Shown here: positions 34,301 through 46,091 of the stretch, piece after piece | Position numbering within the stretch: position 1 is the first letter of the stretch | Layout: every line of letters starts with the position of its first letter | Assembly: GCA_016858145.1 (NCBI GenBank) | Contig: JAEHOE010000056.1 | Location: 1-64,000, forward strand | Reading direction: 5' to 3' | Source of the DNA: Edaphochlamys debaryana | Taxonomy: Eukaryota; Chlorophyta; Chlorophyceae; Chlamydomonadales | DNA length: 64,000 bases | Notes under the pieces: model-generated | What the model was told of the DNA's origin: nothing | Database searches by the model: none | The model's input: only the letters and a program-made list of their open reading frames with translations | Made by a program: the position numbers and the translations under genes

Positions 34301-37300
34301 AGTTCCCACTGAACCGTATCCCTTGATCTTCCCCCTCGACTTGCCGTAACCCCCCTTCCCCGCTGCCGCCCCAGATCGCCGTGGACGAGGCCCACTGCGT
34401 GTCCGAGTGGGGCCACTCCTTCCGCCCCGCCTACCTGCGCCTGGGGCACGTGCTGCGCTGCGTGCTGCGCCCGCGCTGCGTGCTGGGGCTCACGGCCACC
34501 GCCACCCGCCCCACGGCCGCCGAGGTGGCGGGGGTGCTGGGGCTGGGCGGCGGGGGCGTGGTGCGGGAGGCGCCCATGCGACACAACCTGAGGCTCAGGG
34601 TGGGGCCGCTGGGGTGGGGTGGGGGGGTAAGGGGGCACAAGGAACCCAAGGGACTTCAAGTTCAAGTGGAGCAGGCAGTTGAGGCCTGCCGAACCTTGCC
34701 CCTCCGGCTTGCCCCTTCCCCACGCCTCCTTGTCCCTCCCCCGCCCCCCCTCCCCCCCCCCCAGGTCCTGCACATGGCCCCCGGCGCCTCCGAGTCCGGC
34801 GCCTCCCGCTCCGCGCTTCTGTCGCTGCTGCGCTCCCCCGAGCTGGCCCCCTGCGGCTCCGTGCTGGTGTACGTGGCCATGCAGTGGCAGGCGGACGAGG
34901 TGGCGGCATGGCTGCAGAGCGCACACGGAATCACGGCATCGGCATACCACGCGGGTGGGGGCCGGGGCTTGGGAGGGGAGGGGGGCGCGGCGCAGTGGTG
35001 GGAGGGAGGTGCAGCTGCGGAGCGGCACACGCTTACCACCCGTCCCACTCGAGTCTCATGCGCGGCCCACGCAGCCGCCTCCCCCCATCTCCCCAGCCGG
35101 CCCTCCCCCAATGCCGCCCTCCCCCTCCCCCCCCCCCCAGGCCGCCCCCTGCCCGAGCGCTCCTCCGTGGCCGCCGCCTTCCTGGCGGGGCGCACGCGGG
35201 TGGTGGTGGCCACGGTGGCCTTCGGCATGGGCGTGGACCACCCCGCCATCGGGGCCGTGGTGCACCTGCAGCTGCCGCGGAGCCTGGAGGACTACGTGCA
35301 GCAGGTGGGGGGGGAAGAGGGGGCGGCAGCGGTTGGGACTGGCCGGCGTCCTCGTGACCTCGCCTTGTGACCCCGACCCGCTCCCCCTCCTGCCCTGCCC
35401 AGGCGGGCCGTGCGGGCCGTGACGGGCGCGAGGCGCGGTGCTACCTTTTCCTGGACGACCAGGTGGGGGGGGGGGGGGGTAGAAGGGGGCACCGGATGTG
35501 CTGAGGATCTTTGACTCGATTGGACCTCCGCCGCAACATCCCCTGCCCCTGGCCCCCTCCGCTACCCCTCCCCCTATCCCCCCCCCCAGGACTACGTCCG
35601 CTTCCGCTCGCTGTGCTTCTCCTCCGCCTGCGAGCGCTCCTCAGTGGAGGCCTTCCTGGCGCGGGTCTTCGCGCCCGCGCCGCTGCTGGGGGGGCCGGGG
35701 CCGCAGGGGGGTGACCCGGGCAGCAGCTTCGGGGTGCTGGGGCTGGCGGCTGCCGCCTCGGAGCTGGACCTGGGGGAGGAGGTCATGGAGACCATCATGA
35801 GCTACCTGCAGCAGGGCGAGGACGAGGCGGGGCCCAGCGGGGCCCAGGCGGGGGCCCAGGCGGGCCCCGCCGGGCCCCAGGGCGGCTACGTGTCCGTGCT
35901 TCCCTCCTGCGCCGCCAAGCTGCACGTCTACTTCCACCGCGCCGCCCCCGCCACCCTGGCCCCCCGCTGGCCCGTGGTGGCGGCGCTCCTGGCCACACGG
36001 CCCCGCGTGCACAGGGGCTGCTACAAGGTGGGGGGGGGAGGAAGGGGAGGGAGGAAGGAGAGGCGGGGACCGGGGAAGAGTGGGCAGATGCGCGGGAGGC
36101 AGACGGGCTGGGCAGCAGCAGCCCCGATGCGGCATGCCGCACCCGTGTGGCCTCCGCTCACGCCTCTCCCGCCCCCCTCCGACCCCCCCTGCCCCCGCCC
36201 CAGCTGGACATGGCGGAGGTGGTGGCGGCGGGCGGGGGCATGAGCTCGTCACAGGTGGGGGCAGGGGGGGATGTGGGCGGGCTGTGGGGGTGGGGGCTCT
36301 GCATCAGCGCCAGCCTGGCGGGGCATGCAGGCTCGGAAGCCGCTCAGCCCTCCGGCCTTCACCTCACCTCCCTCTCATCGCTCTCCCGCGCTCCCCCACC
36401 AACCATCGCCCCCCCCTCCCCCCCAGGCCCAGCGGCAGCTCGCCCAGCTGGCGGGTCTGGGCCAGATCCATTGGGAGCCGGCGCCCAAGAGCCGGGCGCT
36501 GTCCTGGCAGCTGCTGCGGCGGCCGCAGGAGGGGGGGCCCGAGGGGGGCCTGGCGGGGCTGGCGGCGGCGGTGCACGCGCGGCTGGAGGCGCAGACGGCC
36601 GCCTGCGCCGCGCGGGTGGACTGCCTGTGGGGGCTCATGGCGGGGGCCTTCGCGGCGGGTGAGGGGGAGGGAGGTGCGGTGGGAGGGGAGGGGACTAGTG
36701 GGAAACTACTGTCCTCACTGCTTTGCTTCAGCCAAGCCACCCACAGCCCTTGACCTCGACCTTTCCCTCCACCCCTCTTCCCTTCCTCCCCCCCCCAGGC
36801 CACACCTGTGCCGAGCAGGAGGCCTTCCTGCGCCCCCGCATCGCCGCCTACTTCGACCCCGACGCCGCGGCACTGCCCGGGGGGGAGGCGGCGGGGCTGG
36901 GCGAGGCGGCGGCAGCGGCGCCCAACCCCGCGGCGGCCGCCATGCAGGCGGTGGCGGCGGGCGCAGGCGGCAGCGCCCCGGTGGCCCCGCCCCCCAGCGC
37001 CCCGCCCGGCTGCCCCCGGCTGCCGCTGGCCGGCCGCCCCTCCTCCCTGGTGCTCGAGGTGGAGGCGTTCCTGGCGGGGAGCAGGGCCAAGGGCTCGGTG
37101 AGCGGGGGCGCGGACCGGGGGAGGGGAGCGGTCCCGGCATGAGGGCAGTGCCAGCCATGCAGCGCTGGAACCGTACTGCGGCACTAGCCTTGCCGCTACC
37201 AGCTGAGGTCCTCAGTCGGGGCTCGCAGCCTGGCCAATTCCCCTAGCTCTGCCCATGAAGGCGCTGTCCTCGCTCCCCCCGCTACCCGCCCCGCACACAC

Positions 37301-38264
37301 ACCCCGGGACCCTACCCACCCCCACCCCCAGGGCGTGCCGCTCACCCCTGTGGCGGTGGCGCGCATCTTCCACGGACTGCCGGGGCCCGCGTTCCCCGCG
37401 GACGCCTGGCGCAAGGGCCACGAGTGGGGCAGGTGCGGGGCATGGAGGGATGGGGCAGCGTGGGGCAGGCGTGGTACGCACCTAGGGGTCAGCGGGGACA
37501 GGCTGGGGTGGTGATGCCATGAAGTTCCAGGAGGAAGGATACGTTCGAAGGAGCGGAGCGTTTAGTACCTCGAAGGGGGGTCACCTCGAAGGTGGGATAC
37601 GTACCCCCGAGCTAGGCGTTACGTACCCCCGAGCGAGGCGATACGTACCCCCGAGCGAGGCGATACGTACCCCCGAGCGAGGCGTTACATACCCCCGAGC
37701 GAGGCGATACGTACCCCCGAGCGAGGCGATACGTACCCCCGAGCGAGGCGATACGTACGTACGTGGGCAGAACTAGAGGAAGTTTGGAGCCGGTTTGCGG
37801 GGGCCAAGTTCTGGAGGGCTGGGTGCGGTGCCCATCCAGCGCTAGAGCCGCGGTTCACACCCCCTCGAGCCGGGCCCGCTCCGCCCTGCACCCCTCAGTC
37901 CATACCCGGCTCACATAGCATCGGGCTGTGGCACTAACGCGCGGTGTGCGAGCAGCCTGGCCACACAGGACCCCGGGCGCCCTGCCCCTTCACGTCCACC
38001 TGCTCACCTCATCGACTCCTCCCCGCCTCCCGGGCCCCCCCCTCTGCCCCCCCCCCCAGGTTCAAGAACATTGACTTTGCCTACGTGCGGGCGGTGGCGG
38101 CCATGGTGCTGGCGCGGAGGGGGGCGGGGGGCAGGGGCGGCAGGGGGGGGCTGCCGGGGCCCGGGATGGAGGGCGAGGAGGGGGAAGAGGGGCCGCGCGG
38201 CGGGCGCAAGCGGCGCGCTGAGACGGAGGCGGGGCTGGCGGAGGAGGATATGTACGAGCTGTGA
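28301..38264 (+). CDS. RECQL4: RECQL4 helicase with Sld2-like N-terminus and CCHC zinc knuckle
   Basis: Twenty-one exons (28301-28427, 28570-29660, 29800-29946, 30072-30365, 30486-31747, 31921-32443, 32670-32797, 32968-33355, 33484-33670, 33812-33859, 34007-34239, 34375-34599, 34765-34954, 35141-35304, 35403-35462, 35590-36027, 36204-36254, 36427-36658, 36799-37097, 37332-37432, 38060-38264) join in phase to 2130 residues. Residues 1-60 (LARWAASYKRSHGKAP, then LWSEFQASR) match the Sld2/DRC1-like domain that recruits RECQL4 in replication initiation. A long Ala/Pro/Gln linker has CDK-type sites (LLSPSR, RSPGK, PTPLSQ). The zinc knuckle CFKCGAAGHWARDC lies near 1188-1202. Helicase motifs: GAGKSLTYQLP (~1383), DEAHCVSEWGHSF (~1479), LTATAT, VATVAFGMGVDHP and AGRAGRDG. 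The C-terminus is long, basic and ends acidic. Intron 6 uses a GC donor (AAG|GCGAGG). Human RECQL4 has about 1208 residues, so this one is greatly extended by low-complexity sequence. Confidence 0.93.
37596..37757. repeat. 22-bp minisatellite inside RECQL4 last intron
   Basis: Seven full copies and one partial copy of a 22-bp unit with core TACGTACCCCCGAGCGAGG. Units 2 and 5 have GTTAC for GATAC, and unit 5 has CATAC for CGTAC. The whole array lies in the 627-base final intron (37433-38059), which is far longer than the gene's other introns. Because 22 is not a multiple of 3, it stays open in several frames and mimics an ORF. Confidence 0.95.
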
Positions 38265-39057
38265 AGGGGAGCAAGCACGGAGGCGCTTACTGGGAGAGGG
38301 TGGCGCGGAGACGGGAGGAGCCGGGCAGCGCACTTGCGTGAGAGGGGGGCGCATGCGTGCAGGCGAGCAGCGAGGATAGTGGGGTGCAAGCCGGGAGTAG
38401 TGAAGAGGTATGTACGGAGGCTGGTGTTGTGCCATGTTGCAACCCTGTCCCCATCCGCCCGTCGGCCAAGTGCTCTCCGGGGGCAGCCAGTCCAGCCAAG
38501 GACAACTGCAGGTGCTCAAGTTGTTCAGGGCTTCAGGCCCGGCCGCTCGGCCAGTCACCTGGAGGTGACCGCGTCGCCCAGCGGCCAAGGTGAACGGAGA
38601 TTGCTGAGCTGTTCCAGCACGGGGGCGATGGGGAGGTGCCGCTGGCAGCTGGGGCTTGACCCTTGAAAGGCTTGGCTTTCCAAGTATAAAGACAGAGCGG
38701 AGTAGATGAAGAATCGTCGGACTGGGGAGAGTGTTCAGAGCGCAGGCGAGCTCCTGCCAGGTCCTGCCCCCTCCCCCATGCACGGGCTCCCCGGTACCCT
38801 GCCTCACCGCCATGTCGGCCATCGCCAAGCCGTGCCCCGACACCTCCGATAGAGCATCCGGTATAATTGCAACTTTGGCTAATGTTACCTGCTGATTAGA
38901 TAAGTCCGTATGTGTGTCGGCGTGGGCTACCGGAACTTCAGAATGTCGCCCGTGACGACAACTGCCTTAACACGATTCGAGTGATATATGATAGCCATGG
39001 TTACTCGTGCGCTTGATCTATGGGCCGGGAGGACCTGGTGACCTCAATCCGCACGAA
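38265..39057. promoter_or_regulatory. Intergenic: RECQL4 3' end to fusion-gene promoter
   Basis: 793 bases with no supported gene. GATATATGATAG at about 38983-38994 is a TATA-like element some 70 bases before the ATG at 39058. The first half is probably the RECQL4 3' UTR. Confidence 0.45.
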
Positions 39058-42000
39058 ATGGACGTGAACGTGATGCACATCGCGGCCGGCACGGGGGCAG
39101 AGGCCCGTATCAAAGCCATCGCCGCTTCGTCGCCGTGAGCACCGGGTTGGGGCCCTGAGATGGCCGTCAGGCACCAGGCCTCCCACCAGGCCTCCCACCA
39201 GCTCTTCCCCCCCCCTTCACGCCGCGCCAGGGTCGTGGTGTTTGGGCGCAGCACGTGCCCCCACACCCGCGAGGTGCTCCGCCTGCTGGCGGCTGCGGGC
39301 CTGGGTGCCTGCGTGAAGCACGTGGAGCTGGGCGGGGGCGGGGGCGGGGGCGCGGGCGGGGAGGGGCGGGCCCTGGCGGCCGCACTGGCGCGCATGCACG
39401 CGGGGGCGCAGGGCTCGGCGCCCTACGTCTACGTCAGCCAGGTGCGTGCCGGGCCCCTCCCGAGCGTGTCGAGTGTAGAGCGGGACTCGGCTAGTCTGAT
39501 GGGCGGGCTGACAGTAGGTGGGCTGCGGATGGGGTCCGCTTAACGCCCCGCCGCCCCCTATCTGCACGCCAGCACGCCTCGCTGGTCCCCCCGCCCCCCC
39601 CCCGGCCCCGGCAGGTCATGGTGGGCGGCTGCAGTGCGGTGGTGTCCCTGCTGGCGGAGGGGGAGCTCCTGAGGCGGCTGGGGGGGGGCGGGGGCGGGGC
39701 CGGGGGGGGGCTGCCGGCGCCCCCCCTGGCCACGGACCTGGGCGCTCGGCTGCGGGCCAGCGGGGTGGTGGACGGGGGCTCGGCGCAGGAGGCGCTCGGG
39801 GGGCCGGCGGAGGCGGGTGAGCGGGCTGGGCTGAGCTCTGCGGAGGAGGATGGGGTGGGGCGTGGCGCACATGGGCAGGGTCTGCTGCTCATGAGCTGGC
39901 GGGTCCGTGGCACAGCCCTACCAGGTCGGCCCCCTGCCCCCCTCCCCCCCCCAGGCGGCTCCCTGCTGCTGCACCCCGAGGCGGTGGACGCCCGCACCAC
40001 CCGCCTCAACGCCGCATGGGTGCGACAGGGGGCGGAGGGGGCCGGGGGCTGCAGGCGCCCTGCTGTACGCGAACGCACTCCCGCCTTCAGCCCGACTTAC
40101 AGCCGCCCTGCTCCTTTACCTCCCCCCCCCCGACCCGTGTAGACCTTCGCCACGGCTCTGCTGGTGTCCGTGTTCTTCGACACAGGCGGTGCGAAGGGGG
40201 GAGGGGCCGGGGGGCTGGACGGAGGCGGGGGCCTTGCCCGAGGCGATGCGCTGAGCCGGGCCCGGACCACCCCTTGCCCCCTCTACCCTTCATGCCTGCC
40301 CCTACCCCACAGCTGCGCGCTGGGCCCTCGGGGTCCTGGCGCTGGACCTCTCCCTCCGCGCCCTGGCGGGGCCGCACGCCAGCGCCCTGGGGGGCCTCAG
40401 CGCAGTGGGGGTGGCGCTGGCGGACTGGGGGGGCGGCAGGCCGGTGTTCGTGCCCGGTGGGTGCCAGGGGGCGTCGTGGAGGGGGTCTTGCTGCGTTGTG
40501 TCACGGGCCCAGAGACACAGCGGCGCACGCCGTTGCGCCTATCCCCGACCCCTGCCCCTGCCCCTGCCCCTGCCCCCTCCCCCCCCCCAGGCCCCCCGCA
40601 GCAGCTGGGCTCGCTTCTGTGCTGCTGCGTGGCGGCCCTGGGGTTCGCAGCGCACCTGGGGGCGGCCCACCAGGGCCAGGTGGGGCCTGGGGGGGGGGGG
40701 GAGGGGACAGGGGAGGGGGCAGGGGAGCGGGCTCGGTGGGGGCTGGGCCCCAAGCCAGGTCCGGTTGGGAAGATAGCAAAGGTCTTCTGCCGGAGTCTGT
40801 TTGCTGAAAGGGCAGGTTGGTTTGAGCCCCCACTCCAACCTCCGCCCTGGCCGGCTGCCAGTGGAGCTACGTGGGCCTGGCCCTGAGCTGCCTGCTGGGG
40901 GCGCTGGCGGCGGCGGAGGCGGCGGGCTGGTGCGCGGGCGCGGCGCTGCTGGGGGCGCTGGTGCGGGGGGGGGCGCTGCCGCCCTCGCTGCTGGCCACGG
41001 CGCTGTACGCGCGGGAGGAGGCGGAGAGGGCCTACCCCGACCTCTGGGCGCGCCTGCCCGCATGGGCCGCCCGCGCCCCCGCCGTCCCCGCCCCCCCGGA
41101 AGTCCCCGCCTCCACCCCTACGGCGGCGGCCGCCACCCTCCCTCCCGCGGGGCAGGCGCAGACCGTGGCTCGGCGCTTCGATCCAGGCAGGCGGGGAGGG
41201 GGGGGCCGGGGCGCGTTTCCGCGGGATGTCGTCTAGGTGGTGTTTGGTGACAACGTCCCGATCCCGCTATGACATCCGGCTCCCGCCTGCCCCCCCCTGC
41301 CCCCCCCTGCCCCCTCCGCCTCCAAAGCCACCCCCACGGCCGTGGATGTGCGCTACAAGGTGCGCCCCCCCGGCTGGCGCTGGGACCCCCTGCGGCACTG
41401 CGCCATGGCCCACTGCGCCGCCTGGTTCGGAACCACGGGCCTCGCGGCGGCATGGCAGGTGGGGGGGGGGGGATACCGGGTGTGTGCGGGGGGGGGGCGC
41501 GGGGGCTGGAGCTAGGGAGGTACGCCAAGGGCGGTCAGACGCGCGTCTGCTGACCAGGGCAGCTCTGCTGTGCCCCGCCACTGCACCCTGCTTGCCGGGG
41601 AGCACCCCGAGTCGGACCACCGCCCCCGCCCCCCGCCCCCGCCCCCCTCCTCCGCATGACACAGGGGGCTGCTGCGCCCGGGCCCCTGGGCCTGGGCGCC
41701 CCCGCCGCCCCCTGGCAGGCTCTGGCCATCGCCTCGGGTGTGCTGTACGGCACCTGGCTGCTGCTGTACGGCGCCAAGGCGGCGCTGCACCCCCGCCGCG
41801 TGGGGCGGGAGGCTGTGCACCCGGTGGCGGGGACTGCCTTTGCGCTGCCCTGGGTGGTGGCGGCGCTGTTCGCACAGCTGGCGCACGTGGGGCGGGGGGC
41901 CTGGGGAGGGGGGCCTGGGGGGGTGGTCGCGGAGTAGGTGAGGAGGTGGGAAGGTGGGAGTGGTTGCGGGCAAGGATGAGGTACAGGGAAAGGGGGAAGG

Positions 42001-45000
42001 TGGCTGCACGCGCAGAGGGTTGGTATATGTGGGGGATGTTGTGCGCTTTGGCTCATGCTTACCGCTGCTACTCGCTTTCACCGCCCAAGGCACCCCCCCC
42101 CTTCCAATCCCAGCCCCCACCCCGCCCGCCCCCAGGCCCGCTACCCCGTGCTGGCCAAGGCGCTGTACTGGGTGGGGGCGCCGGGGGTGCTGCTGACGTC
42201 ACTGGTGTGGGTGAGCTGGGGGGGGGCGCTGGAGGAAGCCGAGGGGTGCGTTTGTGCAGGCAGGCAGGCGGGTAGGCGGTGGCGGGCACCTAGGCTCTGG
42301 AACCCCCGTGTTCTCCCTATCCCTGTCCACAATCGCCCGCGGCAGGTGGGTCTTTCCGGGGACATCACATGCTCCCCGCTCCCTCTCCACCGTCTCCCGC
42401 TCCCCGACCCCCAGGTGTCTGGGTGGATCGCCTCCCGGGGCAGCCTGGAGCAGGTCAACGCGGGCTGGATGCTCATACCGGTGGGTGGTGGTGGGGGGGA
42501 CCGATGGGGATGGTGTACATCGTTGGATGTAGAGTGCAGCAGCCCCCCGGCCCCCTTCAGCGATCGTCGCATGCCTCCCCCCCCCCAGGTGGTCAACTTC
42601 GTGCCGGCAGCCGTGGGACCCGTACTGGGCCCCGCATACAGGTGGTTGGATGGGAGGCTTGACCGCATGGGAGGATGGCCACATATCGAGCCCCGGAGGC
42701 CCCCTCGTCGCACTGTCGCCGCCCGCCTTGGTAACCCCAAATTGCAACCCTCGCCCCCCCCCTCCGCCCCCCCGCCCCCAGGGACGCCACTCAGCTGTGG
42801 TTCGCCTGGGCCTTCACCTGGTGGGCCGTCCTCACGGCCCTCTCCGCGCACCGGGCCATCGTCACGTACGAGTACGGTAGGGACCCGGGGGGGGGGCGGC
42901 GGCGCAGTGCGGGGCGACGCCGTCGTGCTAGGGGCAGTGCTGGGGTCCGTGCCCTCTCCCGCAACTCCCGACGCCGACCAACCCCCCCCCCCCGCAGACG
43001 AGCGGCTGCGGCCCGCGCTGGGCATGTGGGTGGCGGCCCCCGCGGTGGGGGCGGCGGCCTACGCACACAACTTCGTGAGCCGCGGGGGAGGGGGAAGGGG
43101 GGCGGAGGGAGGCCGAGGGGAGTAGGTTGGAGACGCGGTGCAGCGACAGCCGCATCCTGCCCGTGTCCTCCTCCGTGCCCTACCCGGTTCTGCACCTTAA
43201 CCATGCGCCCTACACCTGCGCCGCTTTCCGCCCCCCCCTCCGCCCCCAGGGCCCGCTCCGCCCCGACGACTTTGTGTTCACAGTGCTGTGGTGGGGCGCG
43301 GTGGGGAGCGCCCTGCTGCTGGGGGCGCTGGCGCTCAGGTGGGGGGGGCATGTGAGGGGCACAGGGAGGTGGGGAGCAGGGGGCGGGGGGCAGGGCAGGG
43401 AGGCGGAGGCGGCCAGCTGCAGCCCGCCTGCTTACGCGCTCCGACGCCCCCCCCTCCCCCGTTCCACCTCCACTTCCTCCCCAGGGGCTACCTGGTGAGC
43501 CCCACCATGCGCTTCGCTATGGGGTTGTGGGGCTACGGCTTCCCCTCGGCGGCACTGGCCAGTGCGGCGCAGCTCTACCTGGTGTGTGGGGGGGGAGGGA
43601 GGGGGTGCAGGGGCAGGTAGGAGGGGGCGGGGAGGGGGTGCCGCCATGCTGCGCAGCGCTCACAGGCAGACTGGCAGAGGCGGCTAGGACCCGCGCAGTC
43701 TTGCAGTCCCAAGCCGCTTTAACTCACCCCTACGCTTCGCCCCGCCCCCTGCCCTCGTGCCCTGGCCCCACAGGCCGTCAAGCCCGGGGAGCTGTCGAGG
43801 GGTGGGTCCGGTACCTCGGAGATTCTCGCGGTGGCTGATCGGCCCCTGTGACCGGGTCATGCGCACGGCCTAAGCCCCCCCTGCCCCTTGGCCCGATCCC
43901 CTTCTTGACGCCCCCGCCTCCCCTCCCGCCCCCCAGCCCTGGCCATCGCCTGCCTGTTCGCCGCCTCCTACCTGCAGGCGGGGCTGCTGCTGCACTCCCT
44001 GGCGGCACTCATACGCCTGGAGGTGGGGGGCCTAGGGGGGCGAGGGAGGTGGGGGGAGGGACGAGGGGGTGGCTGGTGCAGGCGTGGAGTGGGTGGGCGC
44101 AAGGCAGGGAAGAGTGTGCCGCCGAGCGTCTTGCGGAGGGGGGGGTGCGCCCCTCACGCCCCTCACGCCCCGCCCCAGCACCCTCCCGATAACCGCACAC
44201 CCCACCGCCCCACCACCCCGCTCCCCGCTCCGTCCGCAGGTGTTTGTGCCGGTGGAGGCCTGGGGCCCTCTGTCCTTCCTGGCGGCGGCGCAGGAGGCGC
44301 TGGGGGCGCTGCTGCGGCGGCTGGCGGGGCCGGCGGCGGCGGTGGCTGCGGGGCGGGGGCGGGACGCGGGGGCCCTGGCGGCGCTCAGGTGGGCGCACGC
44401 GGGCGGGGCGGGGGGGGTTGCGAGGGGAGCTGAGGGGGGCCTCTCGTGGGCACTGGGGGCACCTTATCTGCCTCACCTGCCGCATCTCCCTCACATTCCT
44501 CGCCTCCCTCACCTCCCTCCCCGCCCCCCCCCCCCAGGTCCGCCTGGTCGGCTGTGTCGCTACTCTCCGGCGAGCTGGCCCGCTGGCAGGCGCGGGCGCT
44601 GCTGCCCGAGCTGGAGGCGCTGCAGCCGGGGCTGGCGGCGGAGGCGGAGCGGGCGCAGGGGCAGCTGGCGGAGGCGAGGGAGCGGTGGGTGGCGGGGGGG
44701 ATGAGGGGGGGGTGAAGGCAGGGGGGTTGGAGGCAGGGGCCAGGGCGAGGGGGTGGCATGCTGGGCCATGCAGGGACCTGGGGCCGGCGCTGCACGCGGG
44801 AGGGGCTCGCCGTGGCTCCCAGGCGGATGGCTCACTCCATCCCAGGTACCCCTCTCCCGTCCTCAGCTCCTCACATACTCATTACAACTCCTTTCCCATG
44901 CCTTCCCCGCACCGGCCCCCCACCCCGGCCCCCCACCCCGCTCCCCACCCCGTCCAGCATCTCGGCCCTGCTGGCCCCCCACACCGCCCCCCTCTCCTAC

Positions 45001-45961
45001 TGCCCCGCCGCCAACGGGCACTCGCCGCCCTCCCCCTCGCACTCCCGCGGCTCCTCGCCCCTGGGCCCTCCCAAGACCCCGCCCTCAGCCGCGGATGCAG
45101 CCGCGGGTGACGCAGCGGCGGCGGACGCCGCGGCGCACGGAGCCGAGGGGGCGGAGGGGGCGGGGCAGGGCGCCCCCGGCGCCCCGCTGTCGGCCGCCTC
45201 CGCCGCTGCGGCGCTGTGCGAGGCCGTGGCCGCCTACTCCGCGGGGCTGGGGTGCGCCCTGGAGGGGTCCCGGGCGCACCTGCTGCCGGTGGCCCGCAGG
45301 TACCTGGGCGCAGAGCAGGCCAAGCAGTGCATCCGGGAGGCGAGTGGGGGAGGGGGGGGGGGGGGGCGGGCAGGTGGGCAGCCGAGAGCAGGCGGGGGGA
45401 GCGTCGTGGAGCCACCCGGTGGCGGGGTCAGGCCAGAAGGTCTGGGCCGGGTCTAATAGTGCCTGATAAGCGCATAGCTACAGGCAGCTACCCCACCCGC
45501 CTTCCCCTGCCCTCTGCCCTCTGCCCTCTGCCCTCTGCCCTCTGCCCCTGGCCCCCCTCCCCCGGCCGCAGGTGTGGGCCGCCACGCCCCCCGCCGCCTG
45601 GCACGCGGTGCTGCCGCTGGTCGTGGGGGCGCTGCCCACCACCGCCGCCCGGGCTGCGGCGGTGCGGGCGCTGCTGTGGTCCCTGCCAGAGCGGCCGGGG
45701 GGCATCGGCCTCATCCTGGCCAAGGCGGGGAGGGGGGCGCGGGCAGGGGCTGGGCGCAGGGGGCGCGCCGCCGGGGCGATGACGCCGCCGCCGGGACACG
45801 TGCTGCTCGTGAGCATGCGCCCGCTGCTTACTGGCACTCCCCCTCGGCCCCCCCCCCCGTTGCCCCAGGGCCTGTCCCCCGCCGCCTGGCGGATGCTGCT
45901 GGCGGCGGTGCCGGAGCTGGAGCCGCGGGGGGTGAGGGCGGTGTGGCGGCGAGTGTACTGA
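39058..45961 (+). CDS. Glutaredoxin - DUF4395-like - TDT/SLAC1-type transporter fusion
   Basis: Twenty-four exons join in phase from ATG 39058 to TGA 45959-45961, giving 1061 residues. Early exons: 39058-39134, 39231-39441, 39615-39816, 39955-40019, 40143-40188, 40313-40456, 40591-40679, 40862-41186, 41328-41458, 41665-41886; the last two are 45572-45808 and 45869-45961. Residues 25-130 form a glutaredoxin: VVVFGRSTCPHTREVL with active site CPHT, cis-Pro in SAPYVYV, and the GGC glutathione-site motif. Residues 165-330 resemble DUF4395: VDARTTRLNAAW, LALDLSLRALAGP and GWCAGA over four hydrophobic segments. Residues 390-780 match the TDT/SLAC1 family of C4-dicarboxylate, sulfite or anion transporters, with about ten membrane segments (ALHPRR, VNAGWMLIPVVNFV, FAWAFTWWAVLTALSAHRA). 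The C-terminus is Ala/Pro-rich with a short coiled coil near 800-825. Introns at 41187 and 45340 begin with GC. A redox-controlled anion or sulfur-compound channel is inference only. Confidence 0.8.
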
Positions 45962-46036
45962 GGGCTGCGGCGGCTGGGGGCGGTGGGGGCAGTGGCAGTG
46001 GCGAGGGTGGGAGCGGTAAGGAATGATTGGTGGGAC

Positions 46037-46091
46037 GCACCCGGTATACGCACCGGCGCACCCAGTATAAGCACCCGGTATAAGCACCGGC
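46037..46091. repeat. Short tandem-like repeats GCACCCGGTATA
   Basis: Three imperfect copies of GCACCC(G/A)GTATA(C/A) spaced by GCACCGGC. No function is evident; the position 76 bases after the fusion-gene stop places it in the 3' UTR or just beyond. Confidence 0.65.

Noticed and set aside
37519..37776. ORF across the 22-bp repeats
   Set aside because: The unit length is not a multiple of three, so the frame stays open by rotation. It lies in an intron of RECQL4.
28301..38264. Splitting RECQL4 into an N-terminal disordered-protein gene and a separate helicase gene
   Set aside because: All 20 introns keep phase, no stop or promoter-like gap occurs, and the combined order (Sld2-like, zinc knuckle, RecQ) is the known RECQL4 architecture.
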